A stretch of DNA of 13,539 nucleotides from positions 1 to 13,539 of the forward strand of contig CAYLNK010000170.1 in the NCBI GenBank assembly GCA_964384675.1. Direction: 5' to 3'. The position numbers and the translations under genes were made by a program. Source of the stretch: CAYLNK01 sp964384675. GTDB taxonomy: Bacteria; Acidobacteriota; Thermoanaerobaculia; UBA5066. Of the stretch, positions 7,197-13,292 are shown piece after piece. The notes under the pieces are model-generated. The model saw only the letters and a program-made list of their open reading frames with translations, was not told where the DNA came from and ran no database searches. Position 1 is the stretch's first letter. The number at the start of each line of letters is the position of its first letter.

Positions 7197-7215
7197 GGCC
7201 GCAGTCCCTCAGCCC
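7190..7215. terminator. Stem-loop spanning both convergent stop codons
   Basis: GGGCTGAGG (7190-7198) and CCTCAGCCC (7207-7215) form a perfect 9-bp stem with an 8-nt loop. The TGA of the YdeI-family gene (7194-7196) lies in one arm and the TGA of the zinc-knuckle gene (complement of 7209-7211) in the other. The position between two convergent genes suggests a bidirectional terminator or 3'-end stabiliser. No T-tract follows on either strand, so it is not a classical intrinsic terminator. Confidence 0.55.
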
Positions 7216-7748
7216 GGCTCGGCCGGGGACTTGTACCGGTGCTCCTCGCAGAACGTCGACTGGGGCGTGTGCGCCGGCCTGAAGCAGACCCGGCAGGTGC
7301 CGGGGACGGGCGGAACGCCGGCGGTCTGGGCCGGGTATCGCTTCATCATCGCGGCGATCAGCGCGACCGTGAGGATCCCGGCGGCGACCGCCGCGGCGAT
7401 GAGAACGGCGAGCAGGGAGGGCAGCCCCAGCAGCTTGAGGCCGACGGCCGCGAGGACTCCGCCCACGCCGGCGGCGACGAAAGAGAGGAGCCGGCTGCCG
7501 GCCCCCATCGACAGCTTCTTCTTCTGCTGGGCCGCGAGCGCGGCGCGCACGTGCTCCTCCGGGATCCCGAGCTCCTCGGCGAGCGCGAAGGCGTCGTCGA
7601 CCCGGGTCAGCGACTGGGCGCCGTCCCGTTCGAGCGCCTGCCCCTGGCGCCGGCTGGCCTCCTGGATGACCTCGGCCAGCTCCTTGCTGGAGAGCTCCTG
7701 CGACGGCTGCGGGATCCTCGGTCTCTGGCGCTGTGCCTCTGATTCCAT
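7209..7748 (-). CDS. Two-helix membrane protein with C-terminal zinc knuckle
   Basis: A 179-aa protein that I cannot name. Residues 18-72 form a helical module with ELAEVIQEASRRQ then DDAFALAEELGIPEEHVRAAL, resembling a small domain common in high-GC environmental bacteria (the 'EIAREVGIDPELV' type) found at the start of membrane or kinase proteins. After a basic KKK segment come two hydrophobic helices (about 86-104 and 110-134). The tail carries CRVC (152-155) and CEEH (167-170), a CxxC-x11-CxxH pattern suited to binding one zinc ion. The domain order suggests a membrane-anchored protein with both ends in the cytoplasm, perhaps a scaffold or regulator. It lies 48 bp after the CoA-transferase gene on the same strand. 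The ATG at 7748 has a strong GGAGGAG site upstream that is folded in a predicted hairpin. Confidence 0.8.
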   Translation of the reverse strand: MESEAQRQRPRIPQPSQELSSKELAEVIQEASRRQGQALERDGAQSLTRVDDAFALAEELGIPEEHVRAALAAQQKKKLSMGAGSRLLSFVAAGVGGVLAAVGLKLLGLPSLLAVLIAAAVAAGILTVALIAAMMKRYPAQTAGVPPVPGTCRVCFRPAHTPQSTFCEEHRYKSPAEPG

Positions 7749-7750
7749 GT

Positions 7751-7774
7751 CGGGATTCTCCTCCAGAGATCCCG
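7751..7774 (-). promoter_or_regulatory. Hairpin enclosing the ribosome-binding site of the zinc-knuckle gene
   Basis: On the minus-strand RNA, CGGGAT (7774-7769) pairs with ATCCCG (7756-7751) and, after a one-base bulge at 7757, CUC (7768-7766) pairs with GAG (7760-7758), leaving a 5-nt loop. The Shine-Dalgarno GGAGGAG (7764-7758) lies in the loop and inner stem, and the AUG at 7748 is only two nt past the stem. The fold could limit translation initiation. It is visible by pairing only. Confidence 0.4.
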
Positions 7775-7796
7775 GGCACGGGTCGACCGGCGCGGA

Positions 7797-9098
7797 TCAG
7801 CTCACGACGTAGTTCCGGATCCGCCCCAGGTCGCGCCGCAGCTCGGCCCTGAAGTCGGGGTGCGCGATCGAGACCAGCGCCTCGCCCCGCTCGCGGAGAG
7901 TCATCCCGTGCAGGTTCACGGCCCCGTACTCCGTGACGACCCAGTGGATGTGGCCGCGCGTCGTCACGACTCCGGCGCCCGGCGTCAGCTCGGGTGCGAT
8001 GCGCGAGATCTTCCCTCCCTGCGCCGTGGACGAGAGGGCGAGGATCGCCTTCCCGCCCTTCGACAGGGCGGCTCCTCGGATGAAGTCCATCTGCCCGCCG
8101 ATCCCCGAGTAGATCCGGTGCCCGATGGAGTCCGCGCAGATCTGGCCGGTCAGGTCGATCTGCAGCGCGGAGTTGATCGCGTGTACCTTGTCGTTCTTCC
8201 GGATCAGGGCCGTGTCGTTCGTGCGGTCGCAGGGGTGGAACTCCACCAGCGGGTTGTCGTTCACGAAGTCGTAGAGCCGGCGCGTCCCGGCGACGAAGCT
8301 GGTGACGATCCGTCCGGGGTGGATCGCCTTCAGGCGGTTCGTGACGGCGCCCGACTCGACGAGGTCGACCACGCGGTCGGAGAACATCTCGGTGTGGATC
8401 CCCAGGTCGTGCTTGCCCGTGAGGCGCGAGAGCGCGGCGTCGGGGATCGCGCCGATCCCCATCTGGAGCGTCGAGCCGTCCTCGACGAGGCCGGCGATGA
8501 TCTCGCCGATGCGCCCCTCCACCGCCGTCTCCGGCGCGGGCTTGTGCTCGTGGATCGGCCGGTCGGTGCGGATGAACGCGCTGATCCGGGAGAACGGCAC
8601 CACCGTGTTGCCGTGGGTGCGCGGCATCTGCTCGTTGATCTCGGCGATCACGAAGCGCGCGGAGTCGGCCGCGGCCTTGGCGGCGTCCACCGACGTCCCG
8701 AGAGTGCAGTTCCCGTGGTGGTCCGGCGGCGACAGCTGCACCAGCGCGACGTCGAGCGGGATGCGCCCCTCGCTGAAGAGCCCCGGGATGTCGGAGAGGA
8801 AGATCGGCATGAAGTCGGCGCGGCCCTCCTGGATGGCCTTCCGGAGCGGCTCTCCCGTGAAGAGGGAGACCGACGTGAACCTCCCGGCGGCCTCGGGCGC
8901 GGCGAAGGGAGCCGGCCCGGTCGTGTGGAGGTGGTAGAGGCGGACGCCCTCGAGGTCCTGCCGGGCGGCCATCGCGACGACCAGGGGCGTGGGTGTTGCG
9001 GCGGCGCCGTGGACGAAGACCCTCATCCCGCTCGTCATCAGCGAGACGGCGTCCTCGGGAGAGACGGCGCGGTGGGTCCAATCGGCTGGTTTCATCAT
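7797..9098 (-). CDS. Acetyl-CoA hydrolase/transferase family protein (4-hydroxybutyrate CoA-transferase-like)
   Basis: A 433-aa cytoplasmic family I CoA-transferase, which moves CoA between acyl-CoA and a carboxylic acid through a glutamyl-CoA thioester. Visible landmarks are MTSGMRVFVHGAAATPTPLV (21-40), QLSPPDHHGNCTLGTSVD (121-138), MGIGAIPD (213-220), GIHTEMFSD with the predicted catalytic Glu237, the GIGGQMDF oxyanion/CoA loop (342-349), and the end HIHWVVTEYGAVNLHG. Length and motifs fit the 4-hydroxybutyrate/butyrate:acetate CoA-transferase branch better than the longer succinyl-CoA:acetate type; the acid used is not certain. The start at 9098 (MMKP) has GGAG five nt upstream; the next ATG at 9095 is equally possible. 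It lies 48 bp after glnA and 48 bp before the zinc-knuckle gene, all on the same strand. Confidence 0.9.
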   Translation of the reverse strand: MMKPADWTHRAVSPEDAVSLMTSGMRVFVHGAAATPTPLVVAMAARQDLEGVRLYHLHTTGPAPFAAPEAAGRFTSVSLFTGEPLRKAIQEGRADFMPIFLSDIPGLFSEGRIPLDVALVQLSPPDHHGNCTLGTSVDAAKAAADSARFVIAEINEQMPRTHGNTVVPFSRISAFIRTDRPIHEHKPAPETAVEGRIGEIIAGLVEDGSTLQMGIGAIPDAALSRLTGKHDLGIHTEMFSDRVVDLVESGAVTNRLKAIHPGRIVTSFVAGTRRLYDFVNDNPLVEFHPCDRTNDTALIRKNDKVHAINSALQIDLTGQICADSIGHRIYSGIGGQMDFIRGAALSKGGKAILALSSTAQGGKISRIAPELTPGAGVVTTRGHIHWVVTEYGAVNLHGMTLRERGEALVSIAHPDFRAELRRDLGRIRNYVVS

Positions 9099-9103
9099 CG
9101 AGT

Positions 9104-9107
9104 CTCC
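9104..9107 (-). promoter_or_regulatory. Ribosome-binding site of the CoA-transferase gene
   Basis: GGAG on the minus strand, five nt before the ATG at 9098 and eight before the tandem ATG at 9095. Either start fits, so the N-terminus could be MMKP or MKP. Confidence 0.6.
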
Positions 9108-9113
9108 AGTTCC

Positions 9114-9139
9114 GGGGCCGGAAGGCGGGGCCCGGCCCC
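9114..9139 (-). other. GC-rich hairpin between glnA and the CoA-transferase gene
   Basis: GGGGCCGG (9114-9121) and CCGGCCCC (9132-9139) form a perfect, all-GC 8-bp stem with a 10-nt loop. It lies eight nt past the glnA stop and just before the ribosome-binding site of the next gene, and has no downstream T-tract. It could trim or stabilise the glnA message or partly terminate transcription, so lowering downstream expression. Confidence 0.4.
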
Positions 9140-9146
9140 AATCGGG

Positions 9147-10595
9147 TCAAAGGTCGTAGTACAGCTCGATCTCGTACGGGTGGGGGCGGTCCCGCACCTG
9201 CCGCTCCTCCCCCCGCTTCCTGGCGACCCAGCGATCCAGCATCTCGGCGCTGAAGACGTCTCCCTCGAGGAGGAATCCACGGTCCTGCTCGAGCGCCTGG
9301 AGCGCCTCCTCGAGCGACGTCGGGAGCGCCTTGATGGTGGCGCGGCGCTCGGGCGGCCACGAGAAGACGTCCTCGTCCACCGGTCCGAAGCCGAGCGCCG
9401 TCGGATCGAGCTTTCGGCGGACGCCGTCGATCCCCGCGAGGAGCTGCGCGGCGAACGCCAGGTACGGGTTGCCGGTGGCATCGGGCGGACGGAACTCGAA
9501 ACGCGCCGAGTCCGGGTGGTTCGCGTACTTCGGGATCCGGATCGCCGCGCTCCGGTTGCCGAGCGAGTAGATGGCGGAGATCGGCGCCTCGTAGCCGGGC
9601 ACCAGCCGGCGGTACGAGTTGGTCGACGGGTTGGTGAACGCCATCACGGCGGCCCCGTGCGAGAGGACGCCGGCCATGTACGAGCGCGCCAGGTCGCTCA
9701 CGCAGCCGTAGCCGTGCGGGTCCCAGAAGAGGTTCGTGTCGCCGCGCCACACCTGCTGGTGGCAGTGGAGCCCCGAGCCCGCCTCGCCGAAGAGCGGCTT
9801 CGGCATGAACGTGGCGGTCATCTTCATCTGCTGCGCCGCCATCCGCGTCACGTACTTCGCGAGCAGGGTGGCGTCGGCGGCCCGGACGAGCGGCAGGAGC
9901 GGCGTCTCGATCTCGCACTGGCCCGGCCCGCCCACCTCGTGGTGGTGGTACTTGACGGGCACCCCCATCGCCTCGAGGTGCTGGCAGATCCGGGTCCTGA
10001 CCCCGAAGAGGCGGTCGTTGGGCGGGATCGCGTGGTAGCCGCCGTGGCGGCGGATCGTGTGCCCGCTCCCCAGCTCGTGGCTCCGCCAGTCGGCCTCGGC
10101 GGACTCGACCCGGTACGACGCCGTGTTCATGCCGTTCTCGAACGAGACGCCGTCGAAGACGTAGAACTCGAACTCCGGGCCCCACTGGCTGTGGTCGCCC
10201 ACGCCGGAGGTCTGGAGGTACTCCTCGGCCCGGCGCGCGAGGGTGCGCGGGTCGTACGGGAAGAGCTGGCGCGAGTCGGCCTCGAGCACGGTGCAGAGGA
10301 AGCTGAGCGTCGGGACGTCCCAGAACGGGTCCGTGAAGCCCGTGGCGAGGTCGGGCACCAGGACGAGGTCCCCGGAGCTGATCGACGTGAGGCCGAGCGA
10401 CGAGCCGTCGAAGCCGACCCCTTCCTCCATCAGGCTGGGCTCGAAGCGCCCGGCCGGGAGCGTGACGTGGTGCCAGCCGCCCCAGAGATCGCAGAACTTC
10501 AGGTCGATCATCGCGACCTTCCGATCGACGACGAACGCGGCGGCCTTCTCGAAGCTGTCGAACAACGGCGCCACCTCCGGTCCGAGCTTAGCCAT
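9147..10595 (-). CDS. glnA: Glutamine synthetase, type I
   Basis: ATP-dependent ligation of glutamate and ammonia to glutamine; family members are cytoplasmic dodecamers. The protein is 482 aa. The N-terminal beta-grasp domain has DLKFCDLWGGWHHVTLP (31-47) and GFDGSS (61-66). The catalytic domain has EFEFYVFD (141-148), HHHEVGGPGQCEIE (207-220), ATFMPKP (261-267), GSGLHCHQ (273-280), NPSTNSYRRLVPGYEAP (322-338), NRSAAIRIP (347-355), RFEFRPPD (365-372) and the end PHPYEIELYYDL. The segment SFENGMNTASYRV to RRHGGYHAIPP is the extra stretch of the GSI-beta type. In this type a Tyr in an NLYDLP-like loop is adenylylated by GlnE; here the matching loop reads DEDVFSWPPE with Phe411 (TTC, 9363-9365), so that control appears lost. 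The ATG at 10595 has only a weak Shine-Dalgarno. It heads a minus-strand run of three genes. Confidence 0.96.
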   Translation of the reverse strand: MAKLGPEVAPLFDSFEKAAAFVVDRKVAMIDLKFCDLWGGWHHVTLPAGRFEPSLMEEGVGFDGSSLGLTSISSGDLVLVPDLATGFTDPFWDVPTLSFLCTVLEADSRQLFPYDPRTLARRAEEYLQTSGVGDHSQWGPEFEFYVFDGVSFENGMNTASYRVESAEADWRSHELGSGHTIRRHGGYHAIPPNDRLFGVRTRICQHLEAMGVPVKYHHHEVGGPGQCEIETPLLPLVRAADATLLAKYVTRMAAQQMKMTATFMPKPLFGEAGSGLHCHQQVWRGDTNLFWDPHGYGCVSDLARSYMAGVLSHGAAVMAFTNPSTNSYRRLVPGYEAPISAIYSLGNRSAAIRIPKYANHPDSARFEFRPPDATGNPYLAFAAQLLAGIDGVRRKLDPTALGFGPVDEDVFSWPPERRATIKALPTSLEEALQALEQDRGFLLEGDVFSAEMLDRWVARKRGEERQVRDRPHPYEIELYYDL

Positions 10596-10612
10596 CGGCG
10601 TCGTCCGTTTCC

Positions 10613-10630
10613 CTGAGCTAGGTTGCTCAG
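10613..10630. promoter_or_regulatory. Inverted repeat in the glnA/ankyrin divergent spacer
   Basis: CTGAGC (10613-10618), six nt, GCTCAG (10625-10630) is a perfect 6-bp dyad within the 74 bp between divergent starts at 10595 and 10670. It overlaps a weak -35-like TTGCTC (10623-10628) for the plus strand and would lie in the glnA leader if transcription starts near 10645. It may be an operator or a short leader hairpin. No sigma-54 type promoter is evident in the spacer. Confidence 0.35.
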
Positions 10631-10647
10631 TGGGGGCTGCGAGGGGC

Positions 10648-10653
10648 TACGAT
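10648..10653 (+). promoter_or_regulatory. Weak candidate -10 element for the ankyrin gene
   Basis: TACGAT matches four of six consensus positions and lies 16 nt before the TTG start. The only -35-like box, TTGCTC at 10623-10628, is 19 nt upstream, longer than ideal. This is a tentative call in a short spacer that must hold a promoter for this gene. Confidence 0.25.
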
Positions 10654-10669
10654 TCTGGCGGGTCCGCCC

Positions 10670-12106
10670 TTGATCAGGCCGCACGTGCTCGGAACGGATC
10701 TCCCGTACGGCCCCTGGAAGAGCCGCGCGTGCGACGTGTGGGACACCTTCGAGGCGGCAGCCGCCGGCGACACCGCGGCTCTCCGGCGCCTCCTGGGCGG
10801 CGACCCTCACCTCGCCCGGGCCGAATACTGGTACACCCGTCCGCTCCACCTGGCCGTACGCGAGGGCCGTCTGGACGCCGTTCGCCTGCTCCTCCACGCG
10901 GGCGGGGACCCGGGCGGGGTGCAGATGGGCGACGACCTGGTGGCGGCCGCGCGGGATCGCGGGCACGAGGACGTGGCCGCACTCCTCGAGGAGGACCGGG
11001 CCGGGCGGGGACGGATCCCCCCGCCGGCGGTCGCAGACGGATACTCGGCCGCCGACTTCGAGCCGATCGACCTCGCGCTCTGGGACGGTCCGTTCTGGGG
11101 CGTCCGCGGGGACCTCGAGACCGCCCGGCGCCTCGTCGAGGGTGGAGCGAAGAGCGACCTGACGATCGCGGCGGCGCTGGGCGACCTCGAGGGGGCGCGG
11201 GCTCTCCTCAACGAGGAGCCCGCCCGGATCCGCGAGGCCCGGCCGTGCGGGAAGCGGCCGCTCTCCTCGGCCGTGGAGTACGGGCACGAGGCGATCGTGC
11301 GTCTGCTGCTCGAACGGGGGGCCGACCCGACCTGGCCGGAGGGAACGACGGCGCCCCGCGGTGTCGCGCTTCACGCGGCCGCGCGAGCCGGCAACCGGCG
11401 ACTCGTGGAGCTCCTCCTCGCGCACGGCGCCGACCCGAACGGCGCGATCGACTCGTCGGGCAGTCCCACCTACGCCGCCGCGACGCCGGAGCTACGGGCC
11501 CTGCTGCTGGCGCACGGGGGCGCGCTCGACCCGTTCGACCTCGTGTTCCTGGACGAGGACGACCGGGCGGTCCAGCTCGTGGCCGCCGATCCGGCCTCGG
11601 CGAGCGCCGGTTGCGGCGGCGTGCTCGCCGCTGCCTGCAAGCTCGGCAAGCGCGACCTCGTGGTCCGGCTCCTCGACGCCGGCGCGCGGGTTCCTCCGGT
11701 GCTGACGGAGTGCCGCTCCTACCTGATGACCGATCCGGAGACGCTGCGCCTGCTGCTGGCGAGCGGCATGGATCCGGACCTTCCGAGCTGGCGGCTGGCC
11801 ACCCCCCTCCACGACCTGTGCGGACGCGACGGGCGCGGCCGGCCGCGCCCGCATCGAGCCGAGTGCGCGGAAATCCTGCTCGAGGCCGGGGCCTCGATCT
11901 CGGCCCGGGACGAGGAGTACCGCTCGACGCCGCTCGGGTGGGCCGCACGGTCCGACCTGCCGGAGATGGTGGACCTCCTGCTCGCGCGCGGCGCGCCCGT
12001 GTCCCTGCCGGACGACGAAGCGTGGGCCACGCCTCTCGCGTGGGCGATCCGGCGAGGGCATGCCGACCTCGCGGCGAGGCTGCGCGCGGCGGGAGCGGAG
12101 AGGTGA
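10670..12106 (+). CDS. Ankyrin-repeat protein
   Basis: A 478-aa protein without signal peptide or membrane segment, made of about 11-12 ankyrin repeats from end to end. Clear repeats include RPLHLAVREGRLDAVRLLLHAGGDP, RPLSSAVEYGHEAIVRLLLERGADP, VALHAAARAGNRRLVELLLAHGADP, STPLGWAARSDLPEMVDLLLARGAP and TPLAWAIRRGHADLAARLRAAGA. The middle (about 105-190) and the 285-400 region are degenerate and include an FLDEDDRAVQLV stretch. The N-terminal DLPYGPWKSRACDVWDTFEAA module precedes the first repeat. Ankyrin stacks bind proteins; no catalytic domain is seen, so the partner is unknown. The start is taken as TTG at 10670, the first usual start after a stop at 10619; GTG at 10685 is the alternative. 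It is divergent from glnA and is followed by a kinase gene after 55 bp. Confidence 0.87.
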   Translation: MIRPHVLGTDLPYGPWKSRACDVWDTFEAAAAGDTAALRRLLGGDPHLARAEYWYTRPLHLAVREGRLDAVRLLLHAGGDPGGVQMGDDLVAAARDRGHEDVAALLEEDRAGRGRIPPPAVADGYSAADFEPIDLALWDGPFWGVRGDLETARRLVEGGAKSDLTIAAALGDLEGARALLNEEPARIREARPCGKRPLSSAVEYGHEAIVRLLLERGADPTWPEGTTAPRGVALHAAARAGNRRLVELLLAHGADPNGAIDSSGSPTYAAATPELRALLLAHGGALDPFDLVFLDEDDRAVQLVAADPASASAGCGGVLAAACKLGKRDLVVRLLDAGARVPPVLTECRSYLMTDPETLRLLLASGMDPDLPSWRLATPLHDLCGRDGRGRPRPHRAECAEILLEAGASISARDEEYRSTPLGWAARSDLPEMVDLLLARGAPVSLPDDEAWATPLAWAIRRGHADLAARLRAAGAER

Positions 12107-12116
12107 CGTCCGAGCC

Positions 12117-12149
12117 TTGACGGCGGCCCATCCGCGGTCCACGTTTATG
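12117..12149 (+). promoter_or_regulatory. Weak candidate promoter before the APH-fold kinase gene
   Basis: TTGACG (12117-12122) matches five of six -35 positions. It is followed by a short AT-rich patch, GTTTATG (12143-12149), the only one in the spacer. The spacing of 20-21 nt is too long for a good sigma-70 promoter, so readthrough from the ankyrin gene remains equally likely. Confidence 0.22.
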
Positions 12150-12152
12150 CGG

Positions 12153-12157
12153 GGTGG
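12153..12157 (+). promoter_or_regulatory. Ribosome-binding site of the APH-fold kinase gene
   Basis: GGTGG, one mismatch from the GGAGG used elsewhere in this window, lies four nt before the ATG at 12162, the same spacing as in the lipoprotein and VOC genes. This favours 12162 over the ATG at 12147 and over a start inside the ankyrin gene at 12060. Confidence 0.55.
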
Positions 12158-12161
12158 TCCG

Positions 12162-13292
12162 ATGCGCGACCCCCGGCCTTCCGAGCCGCGGGAGGCGGCC
12201 ATCGAGCTCGAAGAGCTCGCCCCGGGCCTTACCGCCTATCTGGCCGGGAGATTCGGAGAGCAGGCAGGAGTTGCCCGGGCCGCCCCCCTCCTTGCGGGCG
12301 GCGAGATCAAGAAGGGCGGCTACGGGGTTCCCTACGTCCTCTCGTGGACCCGTGCCGACGGCGCGACCGAGCGGCTCGTCCTGGAGAGCGTGAGGCCGGG
12401 GGGCTTCGGACACGAGGACCGGGCCGACCGCGCGGCGATCGTCGTGCGCGCCGCGGACGACGCGGGCGGGCTTCCGCGCGGCGTCCCCGTGCTCGGCTAC
12501 GGAGCCCTGCGTTCCGGCGGGGCGGTCGGGCTGGACGGGTCGGGCGAGCCGTTCCTCCTGATGCCCTTCGTCGACGGTTTCCCGTACGCGAAGGACCTGG
12601 AGCGGATCGCGGCCGCCGGCTCGTTCGAGGCGCTCGACGAGGCCCGCGTCCTCGCCCTTTCGGACTATCTCGCCGCGCTCCATCGGGAGCCGGTCTCCCA
12701 CCCGACGTGGTACCGGCGCCGGCTCCGGGACCTCGGCGGTCTCGGCGAGTGCGTCGCCGGTGTGGCCGACTCCTACCCGTCGCCGTGCGGCTTCATCACC
12801 CCGGAGCTCCTCGAGCGGATCGAGCGGCTCTGTCTCGCCTGGCGCTACCGACTGCGCGACCGGGGCGAGCGCCTGCGCGTCGTCCACGGCGATTTCCACC
12901 CGTGGAACCTCCTCTTCCAGGAGGGCGTCGCGTTCCGCGTCCTGGACCGCAGCCGCGGGGCTCTGGGCGATCCGGCGGACGACGTCGCCGCCCTGACCGT
13001 GAACTTCGTCTTCTTCGCGCTCCGGACGCGCGGGGCGTTCGAGGGGCCGTTCGCGGGGCTCTTCCACCTCTTCTGGGAGAGCTACCTCGCCCGCTCGGGG
13101 GACACGGCGCTCGCGGACGTGATCGCGCCGCACTTCGCCTTCCGCGGGCTCGTGGTCGCGAACCCGCTCTTCTACCCGAACGAGTCGGAGGCCACGCGTC
13201 GCGCCCTGTTCCGGTTCCTGCTCTCCGTGCTCGAGGCCCCGCGCTTCTCACCGGCCGACTTCCCGGCGTACCTTTCGCGGTCGGAGCCGTGA
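12162..13292 (+). CDS. APH-fold phosphotransferase
   Basis: A 376-aa protein of the aminoglycoside phosphotransferase/choline kinase fold (phosphotransferase enzyme family). The catalytic loop VHGDFHPWNLLF (241-252) has D244 and N249, and the metal-binding Asp is D262 in VLDRSRGALGDPADD (260-274). The N-lobe has GGEIKKGGYG (46-55, a glycine-rich loop) and LVLESVRPGGFGHEDRADR (72-90); the usual ATP-contacting Lys of V-x-K type is not evident there and Glu stands near its place. The branch with 'LDRSRG' and 'RPGGFGHE' is, as I recall it, found beside or fused to small P-loop kinases, and no antibiotic substrate is implied. Its stop overlaps the start of an APS-kinase-like gene by 4 nt (GTGA), so the two are probably translated together. 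The start at 12162 is chosen on its GGTGG site. Confidence 0.85.
   Translation: MRDPRPSEPREAAIELEELAPGLTAYLAGRFGEQAGVARAAPLLAGGEIKKGGYGVPYVLSWTRADGATERLVLESVRPGGFGHEDRADRAAIVVRAADDAGGLPRGVPVLGYGALRSGGAVGLDGSGEPFLLMPFVDGFPYAKDLERIAAAGSFEALDEARVLALSDYLAALHREPVSHPTWYRRRLRDLGGLGECVAGVADSYPSPCGFITPELLERIERLCLAWRYRLRDRGERLRVVHGDFHPWNLLFQEGVAFRVLDRSRGALGDPADDVAALTVNFVFFALRTRGAFEGPFAGLFHLFWESYLARSGDTALADVIAPHFAFRGLVVANPLFYPNESEATRRALFRFLLSVLEAPRFSPADFPAYLSRSEP

Noticed and set aside
7084..10185. Minus-strand frame of 1033 codons through glnA, CoA-transferase and zinc-knuckle genes
   Set aside because: It is an out-of-frame reading of the same strand, rich in Arg, Pro and Gly, with no recognisable domain.
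7860..10616. Plus-strand frame of 918 codons opposite the CoA-transferase and glnA genes
   Set aside because: It is a shadow of two well-recognised minus-strand enzymes, with low-complexity charged composition and no motif.
10670..12106. Ankyrin protein as a secreted effector or toxin
   Set aside because: No signal peptide, toxin domain, transmembrane segment or neighbouring secretion or immunity gene is seen.
12162..13292. Antibiotic (aminoglycoside) resistance gene
   Set aside because: The APH fold is shared by many metabolite kinases; the LDRSRG branch and coupling to a P-loop kinase argue against a resistance role.
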